In this document: in pieces, positions 39,253-51,667 of the stretch | How positions within the stretch are numbered: position 1 is the first letter of the stretch | Layout: every line of letters starts with the position of its first letter | Source of the DNA: Lingula anatina | Lineage: Eukaryota > Brachiopoda > Lingulata > Lingulida > Lingulidae | DNA length: 64,000 nt | Assembly (NCBI RefSeq): GCF_001039355.2 | Contig: NW_019775635.1 | Location: forward strand, 307,867-371,866 | Direction of reading: 5' to 3' | Translations under genes and position numbers: made by a program | The notes under the pieces: model-generated | Seen by the model: the letters and a program-made list of their open reading frames with translations, nothing else | The model's database searches: none | Told to the model about the DNA's origin: nothing

Positions 39253-39255
39253 TTA

Positions 39256-40387
39256 TACCCTGTACACTGACAGCAAGCAGAGTGCAAAGATCGCAGAAGA
39301 CTTTGTGGTAGTCCTGGTATGGGTCTTGTGGTCTGTTTTCGAACACTGCCAGAACTTGCTGTAGATACTTGCATGGAGTCTTGGAGCTAGAGAGTGTGCT
39401 GTTTTCTCCAGTGGTTTAATGCACGGTACTTTTGGTTGCTAAAGTTAATGAAAAATATTGGATTTCTTCAGAACTGTCATTGCCCTTACTTCAGAATTTG
39501 TTTTAATGATAAAGAAAATTTAAATCTTATTGCTTTATTTATTTGGCAGTTGAAGATATTAATAAAATATTCTTCTTGGTTTCTTTATATTGCTGATTTG
39601 AAGGCAGATATGTGTTAACTATTGTGACGTCAGAATACCTTCATGCTAATAAACTTGTTCATTGGTTTTCATTTAAACAAACTAGCATGCAGCTCAATCA
39701 ATAAAAAAACCAGTCATTGTAAGGTTCAAAAACTGATTGATGCATGGAAACACAGGTTAAATCCAATAGCAGCTGTTATTAATATTGTCCCAGAGTGACT
39801 AGCTGCTCTCGAGTAGTCTGAAGTTGTCTGTTGAAATTACCCAGTAGCAGGTGCTCTGAAGACTTGTTATTGGAGGAAGTCCATTAAACAGCATCTGTGT
39901 TTTTCTTCTTCTGCAAAATTGGATTAAGAAGCGGGCAGTAATTGTGATGTTTTAACGCCAGTGGAATGAATATGAGGTGTACTAGGACAAGCATGTTTGG
40001 ATAGGAAAAAAGGCAGTTATACACAGCCTGGTCATGCCCATGTAGAAAATTGATAACGTAAAGGAAACTTTGTGACCCTTGACCTAGTTTTGGTAGCGAG
40101 TTAAACAAACTTTTATCACATGCTCCTTTGAGACGGTGGCTTTAGGGAAAGCTGGAAGGAAGGTTTATCACTGTGCCTCTAGTCAACTGTATTGAGGACT
40201 CATTGAGTGAAAGGAAAGCAAGGTGAATCTGTAAAGGAAACATTGCAGCTTGGGATTAAAGACTTAATTATTATTATCAATCATATGTTAAGAATACTTA
40301 AGTGAAAGCAACGTAAAGCTTAGGACCATTGCAGTGCAATCAAGTCGTCCTCTGTTGAACTTTTTTTTTTACCGAGACTGGTTTCAG
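39256..40387. other. Sequence upstream of exon B
   Basis: AT-rich; ends in the T-rich acceptor tract of exon B. No other gene seen. Confidence 0.6.
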
Positions 40388-40704
40388 CGTATTTTGCCCA
40401 CACCAAGATGTTATCTGAGCACACGTACCATCATCAGGCTACTGGGGGCCATGGTCGTCACAACAAAGTTCTTCCCTGTGTGGAAGTACCAGACAACAAA
40501 GCAGAAGAAGAAGATGAAGAGAAAGACCAAGTGTTTGAGTTAAACTCATTACCAAACATGTCACAGCACATGCACCCGAATAGCCTGCAGCACACGCAAC
40601 ATGCGCTACATGTGCATCATGCATGGGGACATAACATGCAACATACCTCAGGACATGCCGTGCAACATGCATCGCAAACCAAAGAAGGTTTGGCAGCAGA
40701 AGGG
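40388..40704 (+). CDS. Putative His-rich exon B (CDS from ATG 40408, 99 codons)
   Basis: A T10 tract followed by a TTTCAG acceptor at 40382-40387 precedes the exon, and a donor GGG|GTATGT follows 40704. From ATG 40408 there are 99 codons ending in phase 0. The protein has an acidic patch (KAEEEDEEKDQ, about residues 31-41), then a segment with many His, Gln and Met residues (about residues 52-90); I count 16 His in 99 residues. No fold is recognised; the composition suggests a disordered or metal-binding cytoplasmic or nuclear segment. If the acceptor is used, the exon reads through seven extra codons (a partial one, then YFAHTK) before the Met and begins in phase 1, so it could be internal. 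If not, it is another first exon. A second frame, open to a stop about 150 nt into the exon, is judged a shadow because it is shorter and never reaches the donor. Confidence 0.6.
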
Positions 40705-41542
40705 GTATGTACATGTACATGTATATATGAGTTGAGAGAAAAGATCGAAAACATTCTGATTTTGAGGATTTTGTGTTTTTTATAGAGTTAATGCACACTG
40801 TCCTGTTCAGTACACCAATAAAACCATTTCCCCAGAATCCCCATGGGTTAGAGGTATGCCATTAACACAAACTTGATTTTCCGTTGGCATTACTCAAAGG
40901 ATAAGGATTTTAAAAGCAATGTCAGAACCCTTCGAGGCAGTGTTCACAGCACATCAATAGATGCGTCACGACAAAAAACACCCAGCCATTAAGCTTTAAT
41001 AACATCCTCATTAGGACCTGCGCTATGAAGTATTAGCCATGATGGCCATATTGATTATGATGGATGACCTATAATGACTAGCGGTAAATAAACCGTGATA
41101 GAACTGGATCCTTTTCTGTTATGTATAATATCTGAGAGTTACGCAATATATTTATCTCCAGCCAGAATAATTAGCATCATTTCTTGATGGATGGATCGAA
41201 CAATAAGTTTTGATGACTGAACTTTTTGAACTTCAGTCCCGATATTTGATGAGGCATGGTGTGGATCGTGTAGGAGTCACGTAGCACGTTGACCTCAAGT
41301 TGAGATAGATTAATTAATAACGTGTTCTGATCACAGAAAGCATCCGTTTGATATTGACAGGAAATTAAATGCTAATGTCAGCTTGTTTGTCAGTAAATAA
41401 GTCATTGCTTTTATTGCAGAGGCAATTAATTTTTAAAGGGTTAATGCAAGAGAAATTAGAATTCAAAATATATGTTGGTAATATTAATTGAAATGAGGTT
41501 GTCATATTAGGTTCAGAATCAAAATAGGATGTAGCTGTTTGG

Positions 41543-41545
<3 letters not shown>

Positions 41546-41616
<71 letters not shown>
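41546..41616. repeat. (CT)n(AT)n compound microsatellite
   Basis: About 21 CT units followed by about 13 TA units; an open frame at 41539 reads through it as Ser-Leu and Ile-Tyr repeats and is not a gene. Confidence 0.95.
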
Positions 41617-41618
<2 letters not shown>

Positions 41619-42370
41619 ATTTACATATATTTACATATATTTTTCCTACCAGTTTGAACCCTCACTTGTTTTTATGGAAGTTTCTGTTTTCATTCTGTTT
41701 CCAGTTGAACTGGTTTTCCTTAAAACTCATTTCCAGTCAGTTGAGTTTTCCATTATACCATGCCTTCAGCATATTTCACAATCGAACGTTCCTTACGACA
41801 TTCTTTGTGGTTCTTCGATTTTGTAAAGATGACTTTAGGTAAACTGGCATGCATTATTTAGTGATTAAATTCCTACATTTATTAGAGAGTGAGAATAAAG
41901 AAGGCAATGTGATAATCAGCAAAGTAATGGTGAGAGGCAATAGATCTGAAAATGTTAAGGATCACATACCCTAAAAGAGTATGACAGCCGTAATGTCAGA
42001 ATTTTTGTTATCATCCTTTCGATATCATTTCTCAACTCATTTATTCAGGGCGACTCCCAAAGCTTTCAACAAAATTATAGTTCATATTATGTGTTTTATC
42101 ACGTAGCTGGTATACAGTAGAGTGTACCAGAGCATTCTGTGTTTGTCGTTCTAATCAAGTAGAATTAATGTGCTCAGCTCAAGTCAAGTCTTGGGGAGGA
42201 TTAGTATGTTTGTCTTCACTTCCAGGTGTAAAACCGTGGTGTGAATTTGACAGCAGTTATTTCTCAACTAAATCAGCAGTGAAGGGTTGAGATCATATAT
42301 GTTTTGTTTGACAAAGAGGCTTGTTAAAAACTTGAATAGTTGCAAAATGACAATACGCTAGTAGTTGACC

Positions 42371-42373
<3 letters not shown>

Positions 42374-42429
<56 letters not shown>

Positions 42430-42430
42430 A
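42374..42430. repeat. (CT)n(CA)n compound microsatellite
   Basis: About 16 CT units followed by about 12 CA units. Confidence 0.95.
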
Positions 42431-45400
42431 TAGCTGTCTTTCAATTAGCCATTTACCAAGGTACATTATATTAGTCAATACTTAAGTTTATATAATTTAA
42501 TCCACAGAGGTGTTAACCTTTTGTTCAGACTCTCAACACCTTTATAAATACAATTAACCAACATTGCTCATATTTTTACCTGACATAACCCAGTCATTTC
42601 CTTTAATTAGTTTATTTATTTAGCTCATAAAATTTTCAGTGTCATAATTTGCAGAATATCTAAGAAAAAATATTTTTTGGTGTCGCTCAGCCTTAAAATG
42701 TTTGGTATTTTCACAGCCAACCTCTGCATTTATTTTTCTCCAGTGCAAATGTGTATCTGATATAATAGGAGATAGGCGGTGGGTGCAGCCTGCCAGACAG
42801 AAGTTATGAAAAGGTCCTGACCTTATAGTCTGAGCAGTCGGGTCATATAGTATACCCTGATATTAGAACCAGGGAAGGAACTTCACGAAAAAAGCTTCCA
42901 GCCACTGTTTGAGTTATTAATTGGTAACTGGTAAATATGCAGTGGACATGTGTTTGCTGATGTTTTCCGTCTGCTGGTTGTGCGTTCCCAGGGTGCTGTT
43001 CAACTATGGCCGCCCGGGTCTTCAACTCAGACCATCCCGTCTCCAATGTAAATTCATAAAATGCATTCAGTTGACCTGTTTTCCATTATGGTAGTGTTAT
43101 TCAGAAAAAAATGCCTGTCTTCAAAGAGGTAATAAAATTGCTGAATCTGATTTTGATTATGAAAATGTATGATTTGAATTCACTGAAAATTGTATCCTAG
43201 GTTTGAGATCAAGCCACTGAGGGTTTGGTTGGATACCAAATTATGTTATTTTAGTATTCAATAATTATGAGCCACAATGTTGAATTAAAAGCCACCTTCC
43301 TTTTTATTCAGTTATAATACAAAAATATGAATCATCTTTAAAAATAAGATATAATTGTCTGATTTTATGTTCATTTACATGTTGATACATTTACCCCCTC
43401 CGTTATTTTATCTCTTTCCATTATTTCTTCAGGCCTAACACAGTAATACCAGTACTTAATTTCAAAGCTAATTTAAAGAGTGTACAGAGCTAAAACAGTC
43501 TACTGTAGCTCCTTTATGAAATTTAAGGTATGGCAGTTGCCACTGTAGAGAGGAGGTGAAAAACAATTTCGTTAGTATCCTTTGAGAATTTACAAACACT
43601 ATAGATAGGAGAAAATGAAATTAGAAGAAATGATTGCTCAAAAAGAAATCACACCAAGTAGTGAAGTTGATCAAGGCATGCGTATATATTGTGCTTTTAT
43701 CATGTCATATAGTTTAAATAATTACAATATATCTGTTAATGTAGGTTTAATTATCAAATGATGTTTTTGACAGTGTATGTATAGTCCCTTGGAAATCTCT
43801 GAAATATGCCTGCGAGTTACAATCCTGATTGAAGATTGCTTATAAAACGATGAGGACTCTTGAATTACAGTGCTAATAATGTTTTCAAAAGAATTCTTTG
43901 AGTAAGGCATTTCACATGTTTGATTGATACGGAAATAAGAAAGCGCGTAACATTTAGAGCAGTAATCACAAGAGTGCAGGTGGAAAGGAATGATTTCCCC
44001 AGAGGAAAAAGTTCAGAAAATGATTAAGAGAAAAAAAGTGCAGGGAAGACCTGAACAAATAATAAGGAGGTCATGGAGCGTAATGATTTCAGTCTCTGCG
44101 GGGACAATTTTGATTCCCCTCTCTTTTATTATATAAAAATTAACAAAGGAGATACTGTCAAAAACACTGTAAAGGCAGCTTAAACAGTTGTTATAAGACA
44201 ATTATTAATGTTTTTTTTTCATGACGGTGAATGCAGTGGTTGGTATGTTTGCTTTGAATAATTTAATACTGAAATAGGCTGTCTATATGGCATGGTATTG
44301 GCATTTGTATTGATTTGAAACAGTAGGAGAAGGATTTTAGCTCATATAATGTACAAAGGGCACATCTATGGACAAAGGGCTATAGTTGCTATAAATACAT
44401 GCTTGTGCATATCAGTTGTTTTAAACTTTAATACAAAACTCCAAAATAGAAGAAACTCCTTGAGGTGTGGAACACTTCAAATTGCATGGTAGACGGACAC
44501 CTCTCATTGCTACTTTATAGTGTTGATGGATACTGGCTTCAAAACAATCTGAGAAAATCCATCATTTCAAAAAGCCAGTAGATTTGCTTTTCCTTGATTA
44601 ATAATAATAATAATAGTAATAATAACAACAACAGTAACCACTCAATTTATCAAAATTTGCTTCTAGACCAGATAGCAGTTTTTGTCAATGGTACAGGTAC
44701 AGGTATATATAACTAATGTATCATTTCTTTTCTGTGCATGTATAGATTTGCCTCTCTTATTTCAAATACATACTAGTACACGTGTAGTTGTAGTTCAAAT
44801 GAGGAGAAGGCAGTTATAAGAAAAAAACTCCATAAATACTACCACTGACCATTGGTAAGGCAGTAAATCACAACAGGTGTTATTTGTGATCAGCAGTAAC
44901 ACCTGGCCTAAATATAGCACCTACCAGTAGTTGTTATGTCAAGGAGTTTGTTTATCACCAGTGGGGTGACCTGGCCAAATCAGAGGAGATAAAGTGTTGA
45001 ACTTGATCCATGTATATCTGGTATGTTTATTAAATTAAACTACTATACACTGGATATGTCTTTATTAAATAAAATTGGTTTTCTGCTTTGTTTTATGCAA
45101 ACTTTGTTTTGAGTCATGAATATATTTATTTCTACCTGTTTTAATTTGACCACAATTACTATTGATGTTATTATTGGCAATTATATGACAAGTAATGGAT
45201 GTAAACAATTAATAATGAGCATAAATATATGTTATGGAACTAATTTTAGTTAAGAGAAATGTGGTCTATGGGGGCTGTGAAATGTACTCATATTGTACCC
45301 ATATTGTATAATAAATTTTAAAAAATTAGAAAAACATAAGCAAGTGTCACATAAGGACAAATTAGTCACTGCTGGCAAACAATAACACCAAGACCAAAAT

Positions 45401-46698
45401 AAACCAGCCATTATGTAACAATCATATTGATAAGATACTAAATACTAATCAACTGTAAACAGCCTGATCACAATAGTGTTTATTTACCTGAGTCACTCAC
45501 GGTGACATAACATGCGTTTAATGGCAAGGGAAATCCTATAACAGTTGATAACTCACCTGACTTGAGTGGCAGGTAAACATAAACATCTGTACTATATATA
45601 GGTCACGGCAGAGAGAACCCCTGTACTTTACTGAACTGAAGGACAATGAGGCGTCCAATTTAAGGTGTCCACTGACAATAGAGCGTGTTCCAAAATAACC
45701 ATCATGTTTAGAAATGGACTCCTTTTTGTAGGCATGGTAACAGGAAACTGAGAGCTTTCTTCTGTTACTGTGAAATGGTAGGGTAAACATGCTCTTTTAA
45801 ATGTGATATTAGCAGGTAAAAAAAGAAAGGGGAAAAAAAGAATCACCGATATTGGCATGTTTGAATTAGGCAAGTTGTGTAGGCCAGTTTATAGTATATT
45901 TATTACATTTGCAGAATGGATTTTTAATTTCTTAACAGATCTTTTCTTTGAAGTTTTAGTCAACCTTTAAAGAATGATTGAAAGAAATGAAATAAAAATA
46001 CATTTAGATTTCAGTTTTTAACACAAAAATATATTTTTAAAAATGGTATCTCAACTTCAGTTTTTACGACTCATTCATTTTCCCCTCCTGTGACTCCATC
46101 AGTTGTTGATATTATGATGTTCATCATAAAATTCCCGTCACCAGCTGGCAATGATATTTTCAATATCTCCCTCACCACTATCCATAACGGTGCTCTTCTT
46201 ATTCCTATCCTGAGGGCCAAATCTGTATTCCGAGTAATTGTTGATCATGGCGGCCAGACACAGGGCAGCCTCGGTGAAGTACAGGCTTTTCCTTTGTCAT
46301 TATGTGGTTATTACGCAGCAGAGAGCAGGCTGTGAGATCTAAGCAGCTACAAGTACGACCTATGCCTACTGTCAATAAAGACTTGGTTTATGCATGCAAG
46401 GGTGCTTGTATTCACTTGAAGAAAGCAAATAAATAGACATATGACTTTATCAAAACAGGCTTGATAGTATAACAGGCTGTAAGACTGACTTTTGCATTTG
46501 GGAAAATATCTAGCTGAGCCAAGACTTCTGCTGAAGAGGTTTCTTATTGAGCAGTTGAGGGAATAGGGTGAAGGATATAGATATATGTACAATAGAGAGA
46601 AGAATGGAGGAAGGAAGACATTGGAGACCCCATCTTGGATACAGAGGAAAGGTCTGTAGATGGACCAGCAGGTGCTTGGTCTGCTGGTATCTGAGTGG

Positions 46699-46767
46699 AT
46701 GTGTGTGTGTGTGTGTGTGTATGTGTTTGTGTACATTTGTGTGTGTGTGTGTGTGTGTGTAGAGAGA

Positions 46768-46801
<34 letters not shown>
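46699..46801. repeat. (GT)n ... (GA)n compound microsatellite
   Basis: Two GT tracts separated by about 15 bases and then a GA tract, ending at the start of the third duplicated segment. Open frames on both strands here are artefacts of the repeat. Confidence 0.95.
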
Positions 46802-46802
<1 letters not shown>

Positions 46803-46817
46803 AGCACCAGGCGTTGG

Positions 46818-48275
46818 GGAGGGGGGAAGGGGCAATAATAAGACTTTATTCGGTTTTACCTGGTATACTGTTGTGCCCTATTTTTGTTTGAGTCGTGATT
46901 CGGAGATGGGGTTGACGACTCATTGTACATACATCAGTAATAAAGAGGGGGGGGGGAGGGGTTGCAAGGAGTTTATAATACATATTGCCATCTGCCATCC
47001 TGGCGAATCTATCAGCTTACTGTAGACCTAAACTGTAATATTGAATATTGATTGTCTTGAATTGAAAGTCTAACATGGACATTGGTATTGAACAGGAGCT
47101 AGGGTAGAGAGTATATGACATATTACCACTGTCTTTAGGTGAATGACTACATGCTCTATTGTATACATGTACTGTGGGAGTTTAAATCTCTGCCTCGTTA
47201 TAAAACTTTTATTTTATATACGAGTATATGATTTTGAAGTTTTTATTCTACGTCACCTGTCTCTGTCTTCCCCATGATATTACTTTAACCACAAGTCACA
47301 TGCACCCTCTGTGCCAGCGCAGCCTCCACATGGTGAAATGTGGAAATATACAGAAATATTGATAAATATTTGGCATGAAACTGGTTTAGGATATACTGCA
47401 GGATTATGAGCTGTTTTATGCTGGCTGGGATGGAAAGAATGTTGGGCTGTGTTTATTATTTACGAAAAAAAAATCTTTCCATACAATGTTATATACATAG
47501 TATATCGGCATTATTATTTAATTTCTTCATTCATAGTTATCTATCTATCCACCCGTATTATATTTATCCTTGCATTAAATAATTAACCATATGTTGTTTG
47601 TCTCTTTTTCTTTTATATCCAACCTTCTATTCATTCATTCATTCCCTCATTTCATATTTATATACTATCTATACCAATATCTCTGATCTCATTAGAGGTT
47701 TGCACCTTCACATGATAAAGAAGATAAAACAAATTTGACAGTGTATATTGATCACTTCTGTTTTGTGTAATCTGGATGAACAAGATCATATGTTCCTTGC
47801 TGTAGTATCAGTGACTGATCATGATCACACCATGCTGCCATTTGTTAGAGTTGAAGACAAAGAGCAATAAATCACTGACTGTGTTACCAGTACTACTGCA
47901 CTGCACTGGAGCCCAATTTCAAAATTCTTGTTTGTCAGATGTGGTGGTAGGGGAGGGAGGGGGGTTTAAAAAGACAGCCTCTGATTTTAATTATCCCAAT
48001 TAGTTATGAATATGCTGTATGATTGTTGCTGACCTTTTGGTGGGTTAAAGACATGGTTTGTCTGCACGAAGTCATCTCTCAAGCACTACAACAGAGACCT
48101 ATAACTATGACTCTATTTGATCAGTTCCTATATCAATTAATATATATTTTATACATCTCCATGCCTCAGTATCACATAATATTTGTGGGTTGTTTGTATA
48201 GCCTACCCCTATCTTTTTAAATGATGCAGTGCTTATAATATTCAGAAAACAGCTCATGGCATCTGTATATAATAA
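46818..48275. repeat. Duplicated 1.46-kb segment, copy 1
   Basis: Matches 48277-49764 with single-base differences and several small indels, including a 26-30-base block present only in copy 2 near 49200. It ends at a single N (48276). Non-coding, with poly-G and ATTC-rich parts. Confidence 0.8.
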
Positions 48276-48276
48276 N

Positions 48277-49764
48277 GGAGGGGGGAAGGGGCAATAATAA
48301 GACTTTATTCGGTTTTACCTGGTATACTGTTGTGCCCTATTTTTGTTTGAGTCGTGATTCGGAGATGGGGTTGACGACTCATTGTACATACATCAGTAAT
48401 AAAGAGGGGGGGGGGAGGGGGGTTGCAAGGAGTTTATAATACATATTGCCATCTGCCATCCTGGCAAATCTATCAGCTTACTGTAGACCTAAACTGTAAT
48501 ATTGAATATTGATTATCTTGAATTGAAAGTCTAACATGGAGATTGGTATTGAACAGGAGCTAGGGTAGAGAGTATATGACATATTACCACTGTCTTTAGG
48601 TGAATGACTACATGCTCTATTGTATACATGTACTGTGGGAGTTTCTCTGCCTCGTTATAAAACTTTTATTTTATATACGAGTACATGTATATGATTTTGA
48701 AGTTTTTATTCTACGTCACCCGTCTCTGTCCTCCCCATGGTATTACATTAACCACAAGTCAAATGTACCCTCTGTGCCAGCGCAGCCTCCACATGGTGAA
48801 TACAGAAATATTGATAAATATTTGGCATGAAACTGGTTTAGGATATACTGCAGGATTATGAGCTGTTTTATGCTGGCTGGGATGGAAAGAATGTTGGGCT
48901 GTGTTTATTATTTACGAAAAAAAAAAATCTTTCCATACAATGTTATATACATAGTATATCGGCATTATTATTTAATTTCTTCATTCATAGTTATCTATCT
49001 ATCCACCCGTATTATATTTATCCTTGCATTAAATAATTAACCATATGTTGTTTGTCTCTTTTTCTTTTATATCCAACCTTCTATTCATTCATTCATTCCC
49101 TCATTTCATATTTATATACTATCTATACCAATATCTCTGATCTCATTAGAGGTTTGCACCTTCACATGATAAAGAAGATAAAACAAATTTGACAGTGTAT
49201 CAGACATTAACTGTGACAGTATATTGATCACTTCTGTTTTGTGTAATCTGGATGAACAAGATCATACGTTCCTTGCTGTAGTATCAGTGACTGATCATGA
49301 TCACACCATGCTGCCATTTGTTAGAGTTGAAGACAAAGAGCAATAAATCACTGACTGTGTTACCAGTACTACTGCACTGCACTGGAGCCCAATTTCAAAA
49401 TTCTTGTTTGTCAGATATGGTGGTAGGGGAGGGAGGGGGGGGGGGGGGGGGGGGTTAAAAATACAGCCTCTGATTTTAATTATCCCAATTAGTTATGAAT
49501 ATGCTGTATGATTGTTGCTGACCTTTTGGTGGGTTAAAGACATGGTTTGTCTGCTCGAAGTCATCTCTCAAGCACTACAACAGAGACCTATAACTATGAC
49601 TCTATTTGACCAGTTCCTATATCAATTAATATATATTTTATACATCTCCATGCCTCAGTATCACATAATATTTGTGGGTTGTTTGTATAGCCTACCCCTA
49701 TCTTTTTAAATGATGCAGTGCTTATAATATTCAGAAAACAGCTCATGGCATCTGTATATAATAA
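48277..49764. repeat. Duplicated 1.49-kb segment, copy 2
   Basis: Collinear with 46818-48275. The G run at about 49434-49454 is much longer than in copy 1 and there is an extra block near 49200. These are the kinds of differences expected between alleles in a very polymorphic species. Confidence 0.8.
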
Positions 49765-49975
49765 CCTGCAGATTATAATATAAGAATTTCAATTCTGAAA
49801 AAGTTGCAAAAATGGGAATTGATGCCAGCGTGACTAGAATTCCCAATCGATATTTTCAGCAGTAATTCACATCTATATATTTAAGGAATAAATTGGCCAT
49901 AGTGCAGTCTGTATGTTTCTTAATGTTTTTCTTATACAAGTCTGTGTTAATGTACCATACCACATCATTTTACAG

Positions 49976-50113
49976 CCCCAGTTTTATGAGAGCTATCAAT
50001 TCATTAATGAACCCCCAGATATTTTATTCTTAGAATTAAAAATCGATAGAACATTTGTGCAGTGGAGCATCTCTGATGATGGAGCTGGCGTCAGTAGTCT
50101 GGAGTCTTTGTTC
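49976..50113 (+). CDS. Candidate phase-0 exon, 46 codons (weak)
   Basis: A TTTTACAG acceptor at 49968-49975 is followed by an open frame in phase 0 that reads PQFYESYQFINEPPDI and later VQWSISDDGAGVSSLESLF. A possible donor TTC|GTAAAT follows 50113, also in phase 0; without it the frame ends at TGA 50147-50149. The composition looks protein-like, and the phase would be compatible with exons A, B and C. Against it, the polypyrimidine tract is mediocre, the donor is non-ideal, and open frames of this length are common by chance here. No family is recognised. Confidence 0.25.
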
Positions 50114-50921
50114 GTAAATATTCAACACATGTTGTTAAAGACTTCCTGAAATCCAAGCAGGTATTGTCAGTCAAATGGCTGACCAAGTTCACAACGTCTT
50201 CAGTGCTGATGACCAATTACCAATAAATTTGGAATTTTTACCTGTATTTTCCTTGTGCAAATTTAATATGATTAGGGGACTCTTTTAAACTATTCAATCA
50301 CCCATGATGGTCAGTGTTTTTTATCCCTCTTTAGCCGAAGTGTCGTAATTTAAAAGGTAAATTGCCTCCCTCATCTACCATTTCTTAATTAAATCTAGGA
50401 ACTAAAATACATTAATCAGGTCCTGAGCACTAGATTGAGAAAGAGAACTCTTTCAGAGAACAATCTACCTGTAGCGGCCCCTCATCACTGGGGTCATTTG
50501 TCTGTTTTTTCTGTGAAATGACGGGTCAACAGGAGAGCTATAATTTCCCAATCAACCATCAATTTGTCTGTTAATAGGTATTGATCTCCAGACAGTTAGC
50601 TGTACTGTTCCCAGTAGGCACACGGTAACATTTAAAGTGATCAAGGTTTCAGATTCATGCAGAGATAACGCCAGCAGTATCTCACACAGAAGACAGCCAA
50701 AGCTACATGCATGGGTGAAAGTTTTCATGACTATGCCTGATTTCAGGATTTTCAGTCTTCATTTTGATTCTTGTTTTTCTTATGGTGTATATTGAATGAG
50801 AAATTGCAAGCTACGTTTTTCGGGATTGGCAGTTTTTACAACTTTCACCCTTGTACACTCCATTACACGTGATGCACATACATTGGCCAAATGCTAACAA
50901 CATACTCTATTCAGCAAAGTA

Positions 50922-50965
50922 AATGTAAAATATAATAACAAAGTAAATGTAAAATATAATAACGA
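50922..50965 (+). repeat. Tandem pair of about 22-bp repeats
   Basis: AAAGTAAATGTAAAATATAA followed by TAAC occurs twice in direct tandem, then the sequence diverges. A minor replication-slippage duplication. Confidence 0.7.
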
Positions 50966-51616
50966 AAGTCGCTTTTTATTTTTCAAAAATTTTGCTTGCC
51001 AGAAATGGTATAATTCTCTTAGTGGCATAACTTACAATAAAGGATTAGATTACATGAGATCTGTGGTCTATAAACAACTTATTAGTAAACATACATACAG
51101 TAGTCGTGAATAAATGAGGTGCTTGTTGTATTCTGAACTTGCTTTGTACGGAAACAACCAGTTCTAATCAGATTGGTGGGTTTCCTCTTGGCATCCACAG
51201 GTTGTTGTTCTGCGGTTGTTTTGGTGGAAGTATCAACTTTGTATTGATAGTTCACACTCTTAAGAGCTGCCAGACAGCTTAATGGAGAACTCTTAGCAAG
51301 GAAACTGTCTACAGTCCATGGTAATTGACTTGCAGGCTAAGGTGTTGGACTGGATAGAAATATGGGACTTTCTCAAGTTAATAGTCTGATTGGACTGGTG
51401 AAAATGATTTTTTTTTCGTAATCTATAGATTTCATCTGTGGAATGGTCTATTTCTATTCAGACTAAAAGGTTCTTTTATGGTCTGCTAGTGTGACCAGGG
51501 CACAGAAATGATCAATTCATAGGCTGAATCAACAATTAATTAAGGCAGACTCATAATTATGGTAATTAGTCTCTCTTATTTCCTTGTAGTGTATTGCCTT
51601 CTCTGTAATAGATGCT

Positions 51617-51618
<2 letters not shown>

Positions 51619-51657
<39 letters not shown>

Positions 51658-51667
51658 GGGGGGGGGG
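51619..51667. repeat. (TG)n followed by G run
   Basis: About 18 TG units and then about 13 G. Confidence 0.95.

Larger units (their letters stand above)
40705..46698. other. Intron-like non-coding DNA
   Basis: Two long compound microsatellites and AT-rich DNA. A GC-richer patch at 42950-43045 and a long open patch at 46090-46335 may be regulatory; neither gives a recognised protein. Confidence 0.55.

Noticed and set aside
40439-40798. A 119-codon minus-strand frame over exon B
   Set aside because: Shadow of the plus-strand His-rich frame.
41539-41826. A 95-codon plus-strand frame
   Set aside because: Begins in the CT/AT microsatellite; no splice or family support.
42843-43046. GC-richer minus-strand frame of 67 codons
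   Set aside because: No supporting acceptor or donor and no recognisable family; may be regulatory.
46347-46835. A 162-codon minus-strand frame, the longest in the window
   Set aside because: A large part is translation of the GT/GA microsatellite (Thr-His and Ser-Leu repeats).
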